A stretch of DNA of 64,000 bases from Trichothermofontia sichuanensis B231 (GTDB lineage Bacteria; Cyanobacteriota; Cyanobacteriia; B231): the NCBI RefSeq assembly GCF_026240635.1, contig NZ_CP110848.1, positions 312,501 to 376,500 on the forward strand, in the 5' to 3' direction. Below the pieces are notes generated by a model that did no database searches, was not told the origin of the DNA, and saw only the letters and a list, made by a program, of their open reading frames with translations. Position 1 is the first letter of the stretch. The number at the start of each line of letters is the position of its first letter. Position numbers and translations under genes: made by a program. Positions 44,011 through 53,366 of the stretch are shown piece by piece.

Positions 44011-44496
44011 TTAAAAGCGGCGATGCAGGAGGACAACGGCATAGGCGGCAATCCCTTCCTCGCGTCCTACCGGGCCGAGGCGTTCGTTGGTGGTGGCTTT
44101 GATGCTGACTTGGTTGCTGGTGAGCCGCAGGCAGGTGGTCAGGCGATCGCGCATGGCGGCCAGATGGGGTTTGAGTTTGGGGCGTTCGGCGACGATGACG
44201 GAATCGACGTTCCCGACCTGCCACCCCTGGTTGAGGATGAGTTCGTTGACTTGGGTGAGAAGTTGGAGGCTGTCAGCTCCTTGCCACTTAGGGTCTTCGG
44301 GGGGGAAGTAGTGGCCGATGTCGCCAAGGCTGGCGGCTCCGAGCATGGCGTCCATGATGGCGTGGGTGAGGACATCGGCATCGCTGTGACCGATGAGACC
44401 AAGTTCGTGGTCAATTTTGACGCCGCCGAGGATGAGGGGGCGATCGGGGCCGAGGCGGTGGATGTCGTAGCCGTTACCAACGCGGATGTTAGCCAT
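44011..44496 (-). CDS. ispF: 2-C-methyl-D-erythritol 2,4-cyclodiphosphate synthase
   Basis: This MEP-pathway enzyme cyclises CDP-ME-2-phosphate, towards isoprenoids, carotenoids and the phytyl chain of chlorophyll. The 161-residue trimeric protein has GNGYDIHRL (Asp11 and His13 as zinc ligands), [27 protein letters not shown], and the C-terminal [20 protein letters not shown]. It is complete and of normal length. The start is the ATG at 44496, which gives MANIRVG. It is transcribed away from the repeat-rich region upstream; no ispD is near. Confidence 0.96.
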   Translation of the reverse strand: MANIRVGNGYDIHRLGPDRPLILGGVKIDHELGLIGHSDADVLTHAIMDAMLGAASLGDIGHYFPPEDPKWQGADSLQLLTQVNELILNQGWQVGNVDSVIVAERPKLKPHLAAMRDRLTTCLRLTSNQVSIKATTNERLGPVGREEGIAAYAVVLLHRRF

Positions 44497-44890
44497 TGGG
44501 GGTCCTTAGTGAATGCAGTGAATGCAGGTTTGGGTCTATTGTCGCTTGTTTGGGGTAAGGAGGGAATCAATCCCTCGGCGCCAACTCCCCTCACCCGCCC
44601 TAGGAGAGAGGCTGGGGGTGAGGCCCATCAACTATATGAGCTAGGGACAGTCTAGGGGGTGCATCTCAGCTTGTGTGACCCTCACCCTAAGTCCCTCTGC
44701 CACTCTGGGAGAGAGACTTGAAAATCCGGCTCCCCCTCTCCCCACTTGGGAGAAGGGGTTGGGGGATGAGGGCCGCATGCTGCCCAACTGAGATGTTCCC
44801 CAGTCTAGGAACAGTGATGGCACAACCCAATTTCAAGCCAAAACCTTCTTCGTCGCAATGTCGCAATATAAAGTATGCACAATATAAAGT
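44497..44890. other. Repeat-filled region upstream of ispF
   Basis: No gene is recognised. It holds a short GC-rich inverted repeat (about 44585-44635) and a copy of family R3 (44678-44776). At 44873-44904 a 16-bp unit (AATATAAAGTATGCAC) is repeated in tandem just before the ATG of the broken transporter gene. Confidence 0.45.
44678..44776 (+). repeat. Repeat family R3 copy
   Basis: ACCCTCACCCTAAGTCCCTC, then TTGAAAATCCGGCTCCCC and CACTTGGGAGAAGGGGTTGG match the R3 half of the composite repeat at 40926-41013. The centre has inverted repeats (CTCTGGGAGAG and CCCCACTTGGGAGAAGGGG). Confidence 0.75.
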
Positions 44891-45274
44891 ATGCACAAAA
44901 CTACCTTCTTGGTTGCCCAAATGGATTGTCCTTCTGAAGAACGCATGATCTGTCTTCAGCTTGAAAATCTGGTGCTTCTGGGATTTTGGGGTAAGCAGTA
45001 TCAGCAGCTACAAATAAACGATCGCAAATGCTGAGTTTATGGTGGGGGCGCTACGCGCCCCCACCATAAACTCAGAAGAGCCGATGGTTATGATTTAATT
45101 TTGCGAGCGCTTAATTGCCTACAATTAGAGGCTTCATTATTAGAGGCAAAAACGATACATGACTTCTCTGATCTTTCATTAGTTGATAAAACCGCGATCG
45201 AACGCCAATTATTATGGCGGGTTTTAGCGATCAATTTCTTCTTCTTTCTCCTGCTCGATCGCTTGGCCCGATAG
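44891..45274 (+). pseudogene. Cation transporter gene broken by a MITE
   Basis: Two pieces of one gene flank a MITE. The left piece (44891-44970) reads from an ATG into VAQMDCPSEERMICLQLE, which matches the MDCPSEE start I recall from cyanobacterial cation-transporter proteins. The right piece (45083-45274) reads DGYDLILRALNCLQLEASLL, then DFSDLSLVDKTAIERQLLWR and VLAINFFFFLLLDRLAR before a stop. This is the linker and first membrane helix of the same family, which normally continues with several more helices. The middle (about 20-30 residues) is replaced by the MITE, and the helices after the first are missing. The gene cannot make a working transporter. Confidence 0.7.
44971..45082 (-). mobile_element. 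112-bp MITE, copy 2 (inverted)
   Basis: This copy reads GGTGCTTCTGGGATTTTGGG at its left end and CTCAGAAGAGCC at its right, with the same internal palindrome as the other two copies. The flanking 8-mers differ (GAAAATCT and GATGGTTA), so no target duplication remains; a deletion or recombination after insertion would explain both this and the lost codons of the host gene. Confidence 0.9.
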
Positions 45275-45357
45275 GTAACCCCAACGCCCCCCTCCGTCAA
45301 CCCCTTCTCAGTCCGGCCTTGGGCACCCCGTAGCACCTGTCCTGCTTTGAGTGGCAT
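45265..45357 (-). pseudogene. Possible remnant of a serine/threonine kinase start
   Basis: About 30 residues on the minus strand (MPLKAGQVLRGAQGRT and then LTEGGVGVTYRAK) resemble the entry and Gly-rich ATP loop (GxGGxGVTY) of cyanobacterial Hanks-type kinases. The rest runs into Lys/Arg-rich nonsense opposite the transporter remnant. It is short and the match is by eye, so it is a suggestion only. Confidence 0.25.
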
Positions 45358-45445
45358 CGGTGTTGGCTGCCATCGCTAACCGGATTCTGCCACACCCCGT
45401 GAGCGATCAAGGATTTAGCAATTGTCAATCTGTAACTAATCGATG

Positions 45446-45949
45446 CTAATCAAAGTAGAATAGCGTCACAATCTTACTTTGCTCCTCGGCCACCTTACAG
45501 GTCGAGAGCAAGGTATGACTATCGTGAAACGCAAAACAAATTAACTGCTGACAGCGCGAAATAATTTCCTGATTACACAGAGCACTCGCTTCGGCCAAAC
45601 TGAGGTGATCATTCTCCGGATTCTCCACCAGATGGATTACCTGTTCTAACTGTTCCCGCGACTCCCGTGGTTGGCGCTCTAAACTTTGGGGCAGGATCAC
45701 TGTTAGCAGATTGGGGTCAGCCCGCATGGCTCCCCGAATCGCTGCATGGTTGGTCCCAGTTGCCCCCGATGTCATAATCTGATTACCCGACAGAGCCAGG
45801 GCATAACTCATCAACTCAATAATTTGTTGATGAGTCAGGGGGACATGACGCGATCCAAGAATGGCAATCCGCTTGGAACCCATTTGCTGGATTGCTGCTA
45901 ATTCTTGAAGAAAGACATCAACTCTGGGTAACTCTACAGCTTGACTCAA
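45446..45949 (-). CDS. DprA-like Rossmann-fold protein
   Basis: The 167-residue protein has the SMF/LOG-type nucleotide fold: RIAILGSRHVPLTH, then SGATGTNHAAIRGAMRADP and the ILPQSLERQP region. It ends in QQLICFAFHDSHTLLSTCKVAEEQSKIVTLFYFD. Cyanobacterial homologs are often called DNA recombination-mediator protein A, but they are shorter than true DprA and lack its C-terminal winged helix. The role is thus not certain: single-strand DNA handling or nucleotide binding are both possible. It is separate from the neighbours, with an ATG at 45949. Confidence 0.85.
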   Translation of the reverse strand: MSQAVELPRVDVFLQELAAIQQMGSKRIAILGSRHVPLTHQQIIELMSYALALSGNQIMTSGATGTNHAAIRGAMRADPNLLTVILPQSLERQPRESREQLEQVIHLVENPENDHLSLAEASALCNQEIISRCQQLICFAFHDSHTLLSTCKVAEEQSKIVTLFYFD

Positions 45950-46018
45950 GGGTAGATTTAGCTAACACAACCCCGCTATTTTAGCAGACTGTTAGGGGGG
46001 TTGGTGTGGGATTTTAGC

Positions 46019-46408
46019 TTAGGTCGTCTGCCCTTGGCTGAGGTAGGCCCGTAGCCGCAGTAAATTTAGGGTTTGGGCCAAATTCAACGGCAAGACGGAA
46101 ATGCCTTCTAGCCGCGACTGGACCCAGCCATTCCCCCAATACCACTCATGGAAGCCATCGACCCCCTCACTCAGGAGCAAGCGTAGGCAATTGCCCTCCA
46201 CGCGATCGACGAGATGCTGTACCTTAATTGGCCCCAAATGACTGGTAAAGGTCAGCCCCTGGGTGAGGGTTTCCGGCAGACCGGCTGAAAACTGTTGCGG
46301 TTGCAGCCACTGGCGAAACTGGGCCGGACGGATCAGACTGTCCCGGATGGCGGTTTCCGAAGCAGCAATTTCGATCCGCAGGCTACTTTGCTGAAAAATA
46401 CCAAACAT
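46019..46408 (-). CDS. Conserved cyanobacterial protein, SRPBCC-like
   Basis: The 129-residue protein begins MFGIFQQSSLRIEIAASE and has EGVDGFHEWYWGNGWVQSRL and EGISVLPLNLAQTL, a pattern I associate with a cyanobacteria-wide family whose fold looks like SRPBCC (START-like) lipid or ligand-binding domains. There is no signal peptide or membrane helix, so it should be cytoplasmic. No function is known. The start is the ATG at 46408. It is on the same strand as the DprA-like gene 69 bp further on. Confidence 0.75.
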   Translation of the reverse strand: MFGIFQQSSLRIEIAASETAIRDSLIRPAQFRQWLQPQQFSAGLPETLTQGLTFTSHLGPIKVQHLVDRVEGNCLRLLLSEGVDGFHEWYWGNGWVQSRLEGISVLPLNLAQTLNLLRLRAYLSQGQTT

Positions 46409-46798
46409 AACGAGGTCAGCAGGATAGGGCTAGGAAGCAAGCAGTGGGGATCAGAAGCGCGATTCTCCTGAATAAAGACATGACGCGATCGCAAGCCTTA
46501 CCCTCACCATACCGGCTACTCCCCAGCTTTGACTACAGCATTTTCGATGCTAATGAGATACGCATAGGCATTGATATCGTTATTGCAATTTAGGCTGAAA
46601 CACCACCCTCACCCCCAACCCCTCTCCCAGAGCAGGGGAGGGGAGTGAAAAACTGTATCGTTCTTATTTGGATTGACCATATTTTGGGTATTTAGGTCGA
46701 TTATTGTACCTCACCAGATTAAGAGAGGCTATAGTCTGATAACAGGCACCCTCAAAACTCTCATAAACTAGAAAACAGTGAACCACAAGGGAGACAGC
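46409..46798. other. 390-bp intergenic region with repeat copy E
   Basis: This divergent region lies between the SRPBCC-like gene and the DUF3386 gene. It contains repeat R1 copy E (46577-46682). No gene or clear promoter box was identified. Confidence 0.4.
46577..46682 (+). repeat. Dispersed repeat family R1, copy E
   Basis: TATCGTTATTGCAATTTAGGC at one end, CCCTCTCCCAGAGCAGGGGA in the centre and TTATTTGGATTGACCATA at the other end: full length with a few changes. It lies upstream of the DUF3386 gene. Confidence 0.85.
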
Positions 46799-47452
46799 AT
46801 GACAGTACCCCAAACTGCCCGTGAGGTATTTCGGGCCGCTTACGAAAATCGCTATACCTGGGATGCGGATTTTCCCGGCTTCCGGGCCGATGTTGCCCTC
46901 ATCCAGGGTGATACGACTCATCGAGGCATTGTGCAGGTTAATGCTGATTTATCGATCGCTGTTAGTGGTCTTAGTGACGAAAGTGTGCGATCGGCGCTGG
47001 AGGCCCGTCTGCGGGATTTGGTGACGCACCGGCAGCGATCGCCCTTTGAGCAAACCCACGGGAAAAACATCTTCAGCTTTGGTGAAACCGATGCTGACGG
47101 AACTGTCGAGATTCTGGTCACGGGTGAGGCAATGGGGTCTCGTTATAAAGTGCGCGATCGTCAAATCGTCCTCGTACACCGGGTAATGGGACGCATGGCC
47201 TTTACGATCACCCATTCCCAAAGCCTGAACACGCCCCAGGGGTATGCCGCTACCCACTACCAGGCGGTCTTCAGCCATCCAGAAACCCATGAGGTGCTCC
47301 GGACCGCGACCTTTGAAGACACCTACGAACCCGTCGAGGGCTACTATCTGATGACCCGCCAGGTGATTCATAGCCAGGAGCCAGGGCAAGCCCCCACTAC
47401 CACCACCTTTGCCTTCAGTAATATCCAGCTCTTACAGCCGATCCTAGCTTAG
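46799..47452 (+). CDS. DUF3386 conserved cyanobacterial protein
   Basis: The 217-residue protein matches the cyanobacteria/plastid DUF3386 family in layout: TAREVFRAAYENRYTWD at the start, then FPGFRADVALIQGD, VTHRQRSPFEQTHGKN-like text and VHRVMGRMAFTITHS. No signal peptide is seen. The fold is probably beta-rich; function is unknown. AAGGGAG directly before the ATG at 46799 selects this start; an ATG-like codon 21 bp upstream is not needed. It is flanked by R1 copies on both sides (46577-46682 and 47518-47623). Confidence 0.82.
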   Translation: MTVPQTAREVFRAAYENRYTWDADFPGFRADVALIQGDTTHRGIVQVNADLSIAVSGLSDESVRSALEARLRDLVTHRQRSPFEQTHGKNIFSFGETDADGTVEILVTGEAMGSRYKVRDRQIVLVHRVMGRMAFTITHSQSLNTPQGYAATHYQAVFSHPETHEVLRTATFEDTYEPVEGYYLMTRQVIHSQEPGQAPTTTTFAFSNIQLLQPILA

Positions 47453-47517
47453 ACTACCGATAGGTTTGGTTTAGAAGGGGGGCCTGCTGCCTCACCGAAT
47501 CTCGCTCTACCCTGGGT

Positions 47518-47623
47518 TATAGTCATTGCAGTTTAGGCTGAAACAGCACCCTCACCCCCAACCCCTCTCCCAGAGCGGGAGAGGGGAGTCAAAAACTGTA
47601 TTGTTCTTATTTGGATTGACCAT
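47518..47623 (+). repeat. Dispersed repeat family R1, copy F
   Basis: Full-length copy, from ATAGTCATTGCAGTTTAGGC through CCCTCTCCCAGAGCGGGAGA to TTATTTGGATTGACCATA. It lies between the DUF3386 gene and the Crp-type pseudogene. Confidence 0.85.
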
Positions 47624-47660
47624 AATACCAGGATCTAAAGCCTGCCTCAACGAGTCAACC

Positions 47661-48463
47661 CTAACCTACTGATTGCGTTAGGGACTGGCTGAACTTTTGC
47701 AGCCGCTCGCGATCGAGTAATTCAAGCTGGGGGCCATTCACCGCAATTAGGCCGTCATTACTCAGACGATAAAATGCCCTGGATAGAGTTGCTGGAATTG
47801 TGCCCAGGCTTGTGGCCAGTTGACTTTTGCTAAGATCCAGACTCACCGTATTGCTAGGCAGTCGGTGCTGAGTCGGCAGACCCAGTTGCGATTCGCTCAG
47901 CTTGAGGAAATAGGTTGCTAACCGTTGTGGCACATCTTTGAACGCAAGCTCCTCAATCATCCCGGCTAGGTGTCGTGAATGCTGAGCCAGACTAATCAAC
48001 ATATTGATGGCAATATCAGGATATTGACGGAGTACATCCAGTAATAAGGTTCTAGGGAAAAAAATCAGTTCTGAGAACTCTAAGGCAGATGCGGATGCCG
48101 GAAACGGTTTACCATCTAAAGCTGCAATTTCAGCAAAATTCTCACCCACTTCAAAACTATTGATAATTTGCTCTTTGCTTGTAAGGGAAATCTGGCTCTT
48201 CTGAGTTTATGGTGGGGGCGCTACGCGCCCCCACCATAAACTCAGCATTTGCGATCGTTTATTTGTAGCTGCTGATACTGCTTACCCCAAAATCCCAGAA
48301 GAACCGGAAATCTTAAAGACTTTGATACGCCCTGTTTTAACAACAAAAAACCTGCCGCTTCGCTGCCTTCATGAAAAATTAGCTCACCTTGGGCAAAGGT
48401 TTGTAGGTGGGCGATTTTCAACAAAGCCGCTAGGTGCGATCGCGATAGGCCCTGATAACATTA
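47661..48463 (-). pseudogene. Crp/Fnr-family regulator broken by a MITE and a frameshift
   Basis: The C-terminal part (47661-48193) has the end of a cNMP-binding domain (SFEVGENFAEIAALDGKPFP), a dimer helix and a Crp-type helix-turn-helix (LDLSKSQLATSLGTIPATLS). The N-terminal part (48306-48463) has SHLAALLKIAHLQTFAQGEL and FHEGSEAAGF. Two lesions separate them. One is a 112-bp MITE at 48194-48305; the other is a lost base in the T-run (six instead of seven, near 48347-48352), after which the shifted frame reads FFVVKTGRIKVFKIS. Deleting the MITE plus one target copy joins this to LTSKEQIINSFEVGEN. The original start is also lost. Confidence 0.92.
48194..48305 (+). mobile_element. 112-bp MITE, copy 3, with 8-bp target duplication
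   Basis: The ends GGCTCTTCTG and CAGAAGAACC and the internal 20-bp-stem palindrome are as in copy 1. GGAAATCT flanks it on both sides (48186-48193 and 48306-48313). It lies inside the Crp-type regulator gene; the near identity with copy 1 suggests recent movement. Confidence 0.95.
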
Positions 48464-48762
48464 CCGGTAAACTCAGAAATTTCGTTACCTGGCGCTGAAA
48501 TACCACTCCTACGCTTGGCCCACCCTGCATCGATGAAGGCTGCCAGTCAAGCTGACAGTCGATCGCGAGGGAGACAACTCAATGGGCCAGCAACCCCGAT
48601 CGCCTGCTGGGAAATCGGCATCGAGGTAATACCATAGTGAAATGTGACAAGTGCAATGTGACACCCAAGGCGATAGCCCGTCATAGCCACCTCCGTCACA
48701 CCCCTATCACAATTAACCCAATCACAATCAATCACAATACTGAGTTCGACACCAACAACCTC

Positions 48763-49881
48763 ATGGGCAATACCTTCGGCCATTTATTTCGCATTACCAC
48801 CTTTGGCGAATCCCACGGCGGTGGCGTGGGCGTTGTCATTGATGGCTGTCCCCCCAGGATTGAGATTTCGGCAGCCGAAATTCAACAGGACCTCGATCGC
48901 CGCCGTCCGGGCCAGAGTAAAATCACCTCTCCCCGCAAGGAAGCCGATCGCTGCGAAATTCTCTCCGGTGTCTTTGAGGGGAAAACCCTGGGTACCCCGA
49001 TCGCGATCCTGGTTCGGAATGAAGACACTCGCCCCCAAGACTACAGCGAAATGGCCACGACCTATCGCCCCTCCCACGCCGATGCCACCTATGATGCCAA
49101 ATATGGCATCCGCAACTGGCAAGGGGGAGGCCGGTCTTCTGCCCGTGAGACGATCGGGCGGGTCGCTGCTGGCGCGATCGCTAAAAAGATCCTAAAACAA
49201 ACAGCGGGAGTAGAAATTCTCGCCTATGTGAAACAGATTCAACACCTCGAAGCCTTGATTGATCCGGATCACGTCACCCTCGAACAGATAGAAAGTAATA
49301 TAGTGCGATGCCCGGACCCGGAGTGTGCAGACCGGATGATTGACCTGATTGAACAGGTACGCAATGCGGGGGATTCCATCGGCGGCGTTGTCGAGTGTGT
49401 GGCTCGGCAGGTGCCGAAGGGATTGGGGTCGCCCGTGTTCGATAAATTAGAGGCCGATTTGGCGAAAGCTGTCATGTCCTTGCCAGCGAGCAAGGGCGTT
49501 GAGATTGGCTCTGGATTTGCCGGTACCCTACTCACGGGGAGCGAGCATAATGATGAATTTTATATCGACGATCGCGGTGAAACCCGCACCCGCACGAACC
49601 GCTCTGGCGGCATTCAGGGCGGTATTAGCAATGGGGAACTGATCGTATTACGAGTTGCCTTCAAACCCACAGCCACCATCCGTAAAGCACAAAAAACCGT
49701 GACGGCAGCAGGGGAAGAAACTATACTAGCAGCCAAGGGACGGCATGATCCCTGTGTACTCCCACGGGCTGTACCGATGGTGGAAGCGATGGTCGCCCTG
49801 ACCCTGTGTGACCATTGGTTGCGACATCAGGGGCAGTGTGGACAGTGGCTTTTCAGTCATCCCGAATCGGTAGAGGGTTAA
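48763..49881 (+). CDS. aroC: Chorismate synthase
   Basis: This FMN-dependent enzyme makes chorismate from EPSP at the end of the shikimate pathway, the source of aromatic amino acids, folate and the naphthoquinone branch that menC also serves. The 372-residue product begins [20 protein letters not shown], with [29 protein letters not shown] and [16 protein letters not shown] (flavin and substrate binding) and [15 protein letters not shown] near the end. All conserved blocks are intact. The ATG at 48763 is fixed by the family start; an open frame to 48637 has no similarity. It stands alone. Confidence 0.97.
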   Translation: MGNTFGHLFRITTFGESHGGGVGVVIDGCPPRIEISAAEIQQDLDRRRPGQSKITSPRKEADRCEILSGVFEGKTLGTPIAILVRNEDTRPQDYSEMATTYRPSHADATYDAKYGIRNWQGGGRSSARETIGRVAAGAIAKKILKQTAGVEILAYVKQIQHLEALIDPDHVTLEQIESNIVRCPDPECADRMIDLIEQVRNAGDSIGGVVECVARQVPKGLGSPVFDKLEADLAKAVMSLPASKGVEIGSGFAGTLLTGSEHNDEFYIDDRGETRTRTNRSGGIQGGISNGELIVLRVAFKPTATIRKAQKTVTAAGEETILAAKGRHDPCVLPRAVPMVEAMVALTLCDHWLRHQGQCGQWLFSHPESVEG

Positions 49882-49991
49882 CGCGTGGGTTCGCTGTTCT
49901 TCCGAGTAAAAACTGATGCAGATCCCAAAGCTCACGATCGCGAACGTTAGATTGTTGTCTACTGACCTCCCCTAGAATATCCGGTTGCCGC

Positions 49992-50909
49992 ATGGAGAGA
50001 ACTGCCGACACCCCCCCGACAAATATCCCCCAGTCCCAGAGCGTGAGTTGTGTCCCCATGCCAGAGACTCTAGATGGATTTGAGGTCGTGTTTTGGGGAG
50101 TGCGGGGCAGTATTCCCACCCCAGGGAAAGACACCGTGCGCTATGGCGGGAATACCTCCTGTGTAGAGATGCGGGTAGGGGGCAAACGGCTCATTTTTGA
50201 CGGCGGGACCGGCATCCGGTTACTCGGTCGCTCGCTCCTGGATGTTGATGGCTTGACGGCCTATTTATTTTTTACCCATTACCATTGGGACCATATCCAG
50301 GGGGTACCCCTGTTTGACCCCCTATACATGGAGGGTAACTGTTTGCATATCCACGGGGTGGTACCTCCCGATTCCGGTTCGATGGAGGAGCATTTTAAGG
50401 ACCGCATTTTGCACATTGGGCGATCGCCAGTCCCCCTACCCCGATTCCGGGCCGATCTCAAGTTTCACGATTTGGCCCACGGCGAAGCCTTTCAAATTGG
50501 GGATATTCACATCGAATTGGGTGATCTGAACCATCCCAATGGGGCGATCGGCTATCGCGTCACCTGGCAGGGGAAAACGGCGGTGTACTGTACCGATACG
50601 GAACATTTACCTGATCGCCTAGATGAGAATGTCCTCACCCTTGCCCGTGATGCCGATATCCTCATCTACGATGCTATGTACACTGATGAGGAGTACTACA
50701 ATCCCAAGTCGCCTAAAATCGGCTGGGGGCACTCCACTTGGCAGGAGGGGCTAAAAGTAGCCAAAGCTGCCAATGTTAAGCAGTTGGTCGTCTTCCACCA
50801 TGAACCCAATCACAGCGATGATCTGCTGGATGATATTGCCAGCCAATTGAGCCAACTCTGCGAGCATTCCTGTTTGGCCCAGGAGGGGTTGGTGTTGAAG
50901 CTAGTTTAA
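49992..50909 (+). CDS. Metallo-beta-lactamase-fold hydrolase
   Basis: The product (305 residues, or 283 from the ATG at 50058) starts its domain with FEVVFWGVRGSIPTPGKDT. The metal site THYHWDHIQG supplies H-x-H-x-D-H. Later ligands lie in DLNHPNGAIGYRV, YCTDTEHLP and VVFHHEPNHSDD. This pattern matches the PhnP/RNase Z-like branch of the superfamily; cyclic phosphodiesters or RNA may be substrates, but the true one is not known. It is a single-gene unit between aroC and pyrG. Neither start has a strong ribosome binding site; the second better matches family length. Confidence 0.88.
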   Translation: MERTADTPPTNIPQSQSVSCVPMPETLDGFEVVFWGVRGSIPTPGKDTVRYGGNTSCVEMRVGGKRLIFDGGTGIRLLGRSLLDVDGLTAYLFFTHYHWDHIQGVPLFDPLYMEGNCLHIHGVVPPDSGSMEEHFKDRILHIGRSPVPLPRFRADLKFHDLAHGEAFQIGDIHIELGDLNHPNGAIGYRVTWQGKTAVYCTDTEHLPDRLDENVLTLARDADILIYDAMYTDEEYYNPKSPKIGWGHSTWQEGLKVAKAANVKQLVVFHHEPNHSDDLLDDIASQLSQLCEHSCLAQEGLVLKLV

Positions 50910-51046
50910 GTTGGCAATCGCTCTCAAGGTCAACCTCAAGTCAACCTCAGGTCAACTCACTTCCGTCAACTGGTTGGTACCGTTGAAATTGGTCTAAAGA
51001 CGGTTCCCCAGACCCGTTCGTGGACGAAAAGACTATGGCACAATGA

Positions 51047-52729
<1,683 letters not shown>

Positions 52730-52875
52730 GCCGATGGTTTCACGCCGATATCGTTTTATGACTGATCCAAGAGGAAAGAGGATAGAGAGAACAGGAAAGA
52801 GGCGGGTAATACCGTTCCTCACTCCTCACTCCTTACTCCTCACGCCTAAAATGAGGTGGGACATGAGGTGCGACT

Positions 52876-53295
52876 GTGGCTTACTGGATTAAAGTGCTCT
52901 ACGAACGCAATACCTACATCGTGGATTTGGACGATGTGGGTACGTTTGTCTGTGACCCGAGCAACCGCCTATCGTTTTATGCGCCGGGGAGTCGTGCCAA
53001 AATTATTCTGACCAAGCAGAATCACCTCGATGCCTACGAGCAGGTCCTCAATTACTTGCAGCAGATTACCACGGATGCGTTACAGGGCTATTGGGTGACG
53101 ATCGAGTTTGAACGGAATAAATATATTGTCGATCTGGACCGGGTCCGCGCTTTTATTCAAACCCCCAATGAGCGCCTGATGTTCTATCCAGATGGCAATC
53201 AGTCGGCGATCGTCATTCCAGCCGTGGCCGATCCCACCACCTATCGCAAGCTGATTCACTACATCGAGCAACGCACAGGACACCGCTTGGATTAG
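52876..53295 (+). CDS. Internally duplicated conserved protein
   Basis: The 139-residue protein is two similar units of about 65 residues: YWIKVLYERNTYIVDLDDVG (residues 3-22) lines up with YWVTIEFERNKYIVDLDRVR, and SNRLSFYAPGSRAKIIL with NERLMFYPDGNQSAIVI. Each is probably a beta-strand-rich domain followed by a helix. I do not recognise a named family. The GTG start at 52876 is preceded by GAGG (52864-52867). It lies 71 bp before recO on the same strand, so a common transcript with recO is possible. No signal peptide. Confidence 0.75.
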   Translation: MAYWIKVLYERNTYIVDLDDVGTFVCDPSNRLSFYAPGSRAKIILTKQNHLDAYEQVLNYLQQITTDALQGYWVTIEFERNKYIVDLDRVRAFIQTPNERLMFYPDGNQSAIVIPAVADPTTYRKLIHYIEQRTGHRLD

Positions 53296-53366
53296 ACGCA
53301 ACCGGCTGCAATCTTACACCTTCCTTTTCCCTCTTCCCTATCCCCTCTTCCCTGCTTTGAACAGTA

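Noticed and set aside
43987-44655. 222-codon Gly/Ala/Val-rich ORF on the plus strand opposite ispF
   Set aside because: It is an antisense frame of ispF with biased composition, and ispF is clearly the real gene.
48637-48762. Extension of aroC to the upstream ATG at 48637
   Set aside because: The added 42 residues have no similarity to chorismate synthase and include repeated [11 protein letters not shown] text from short DNA repeats; the ATG at 48763 fits the family.
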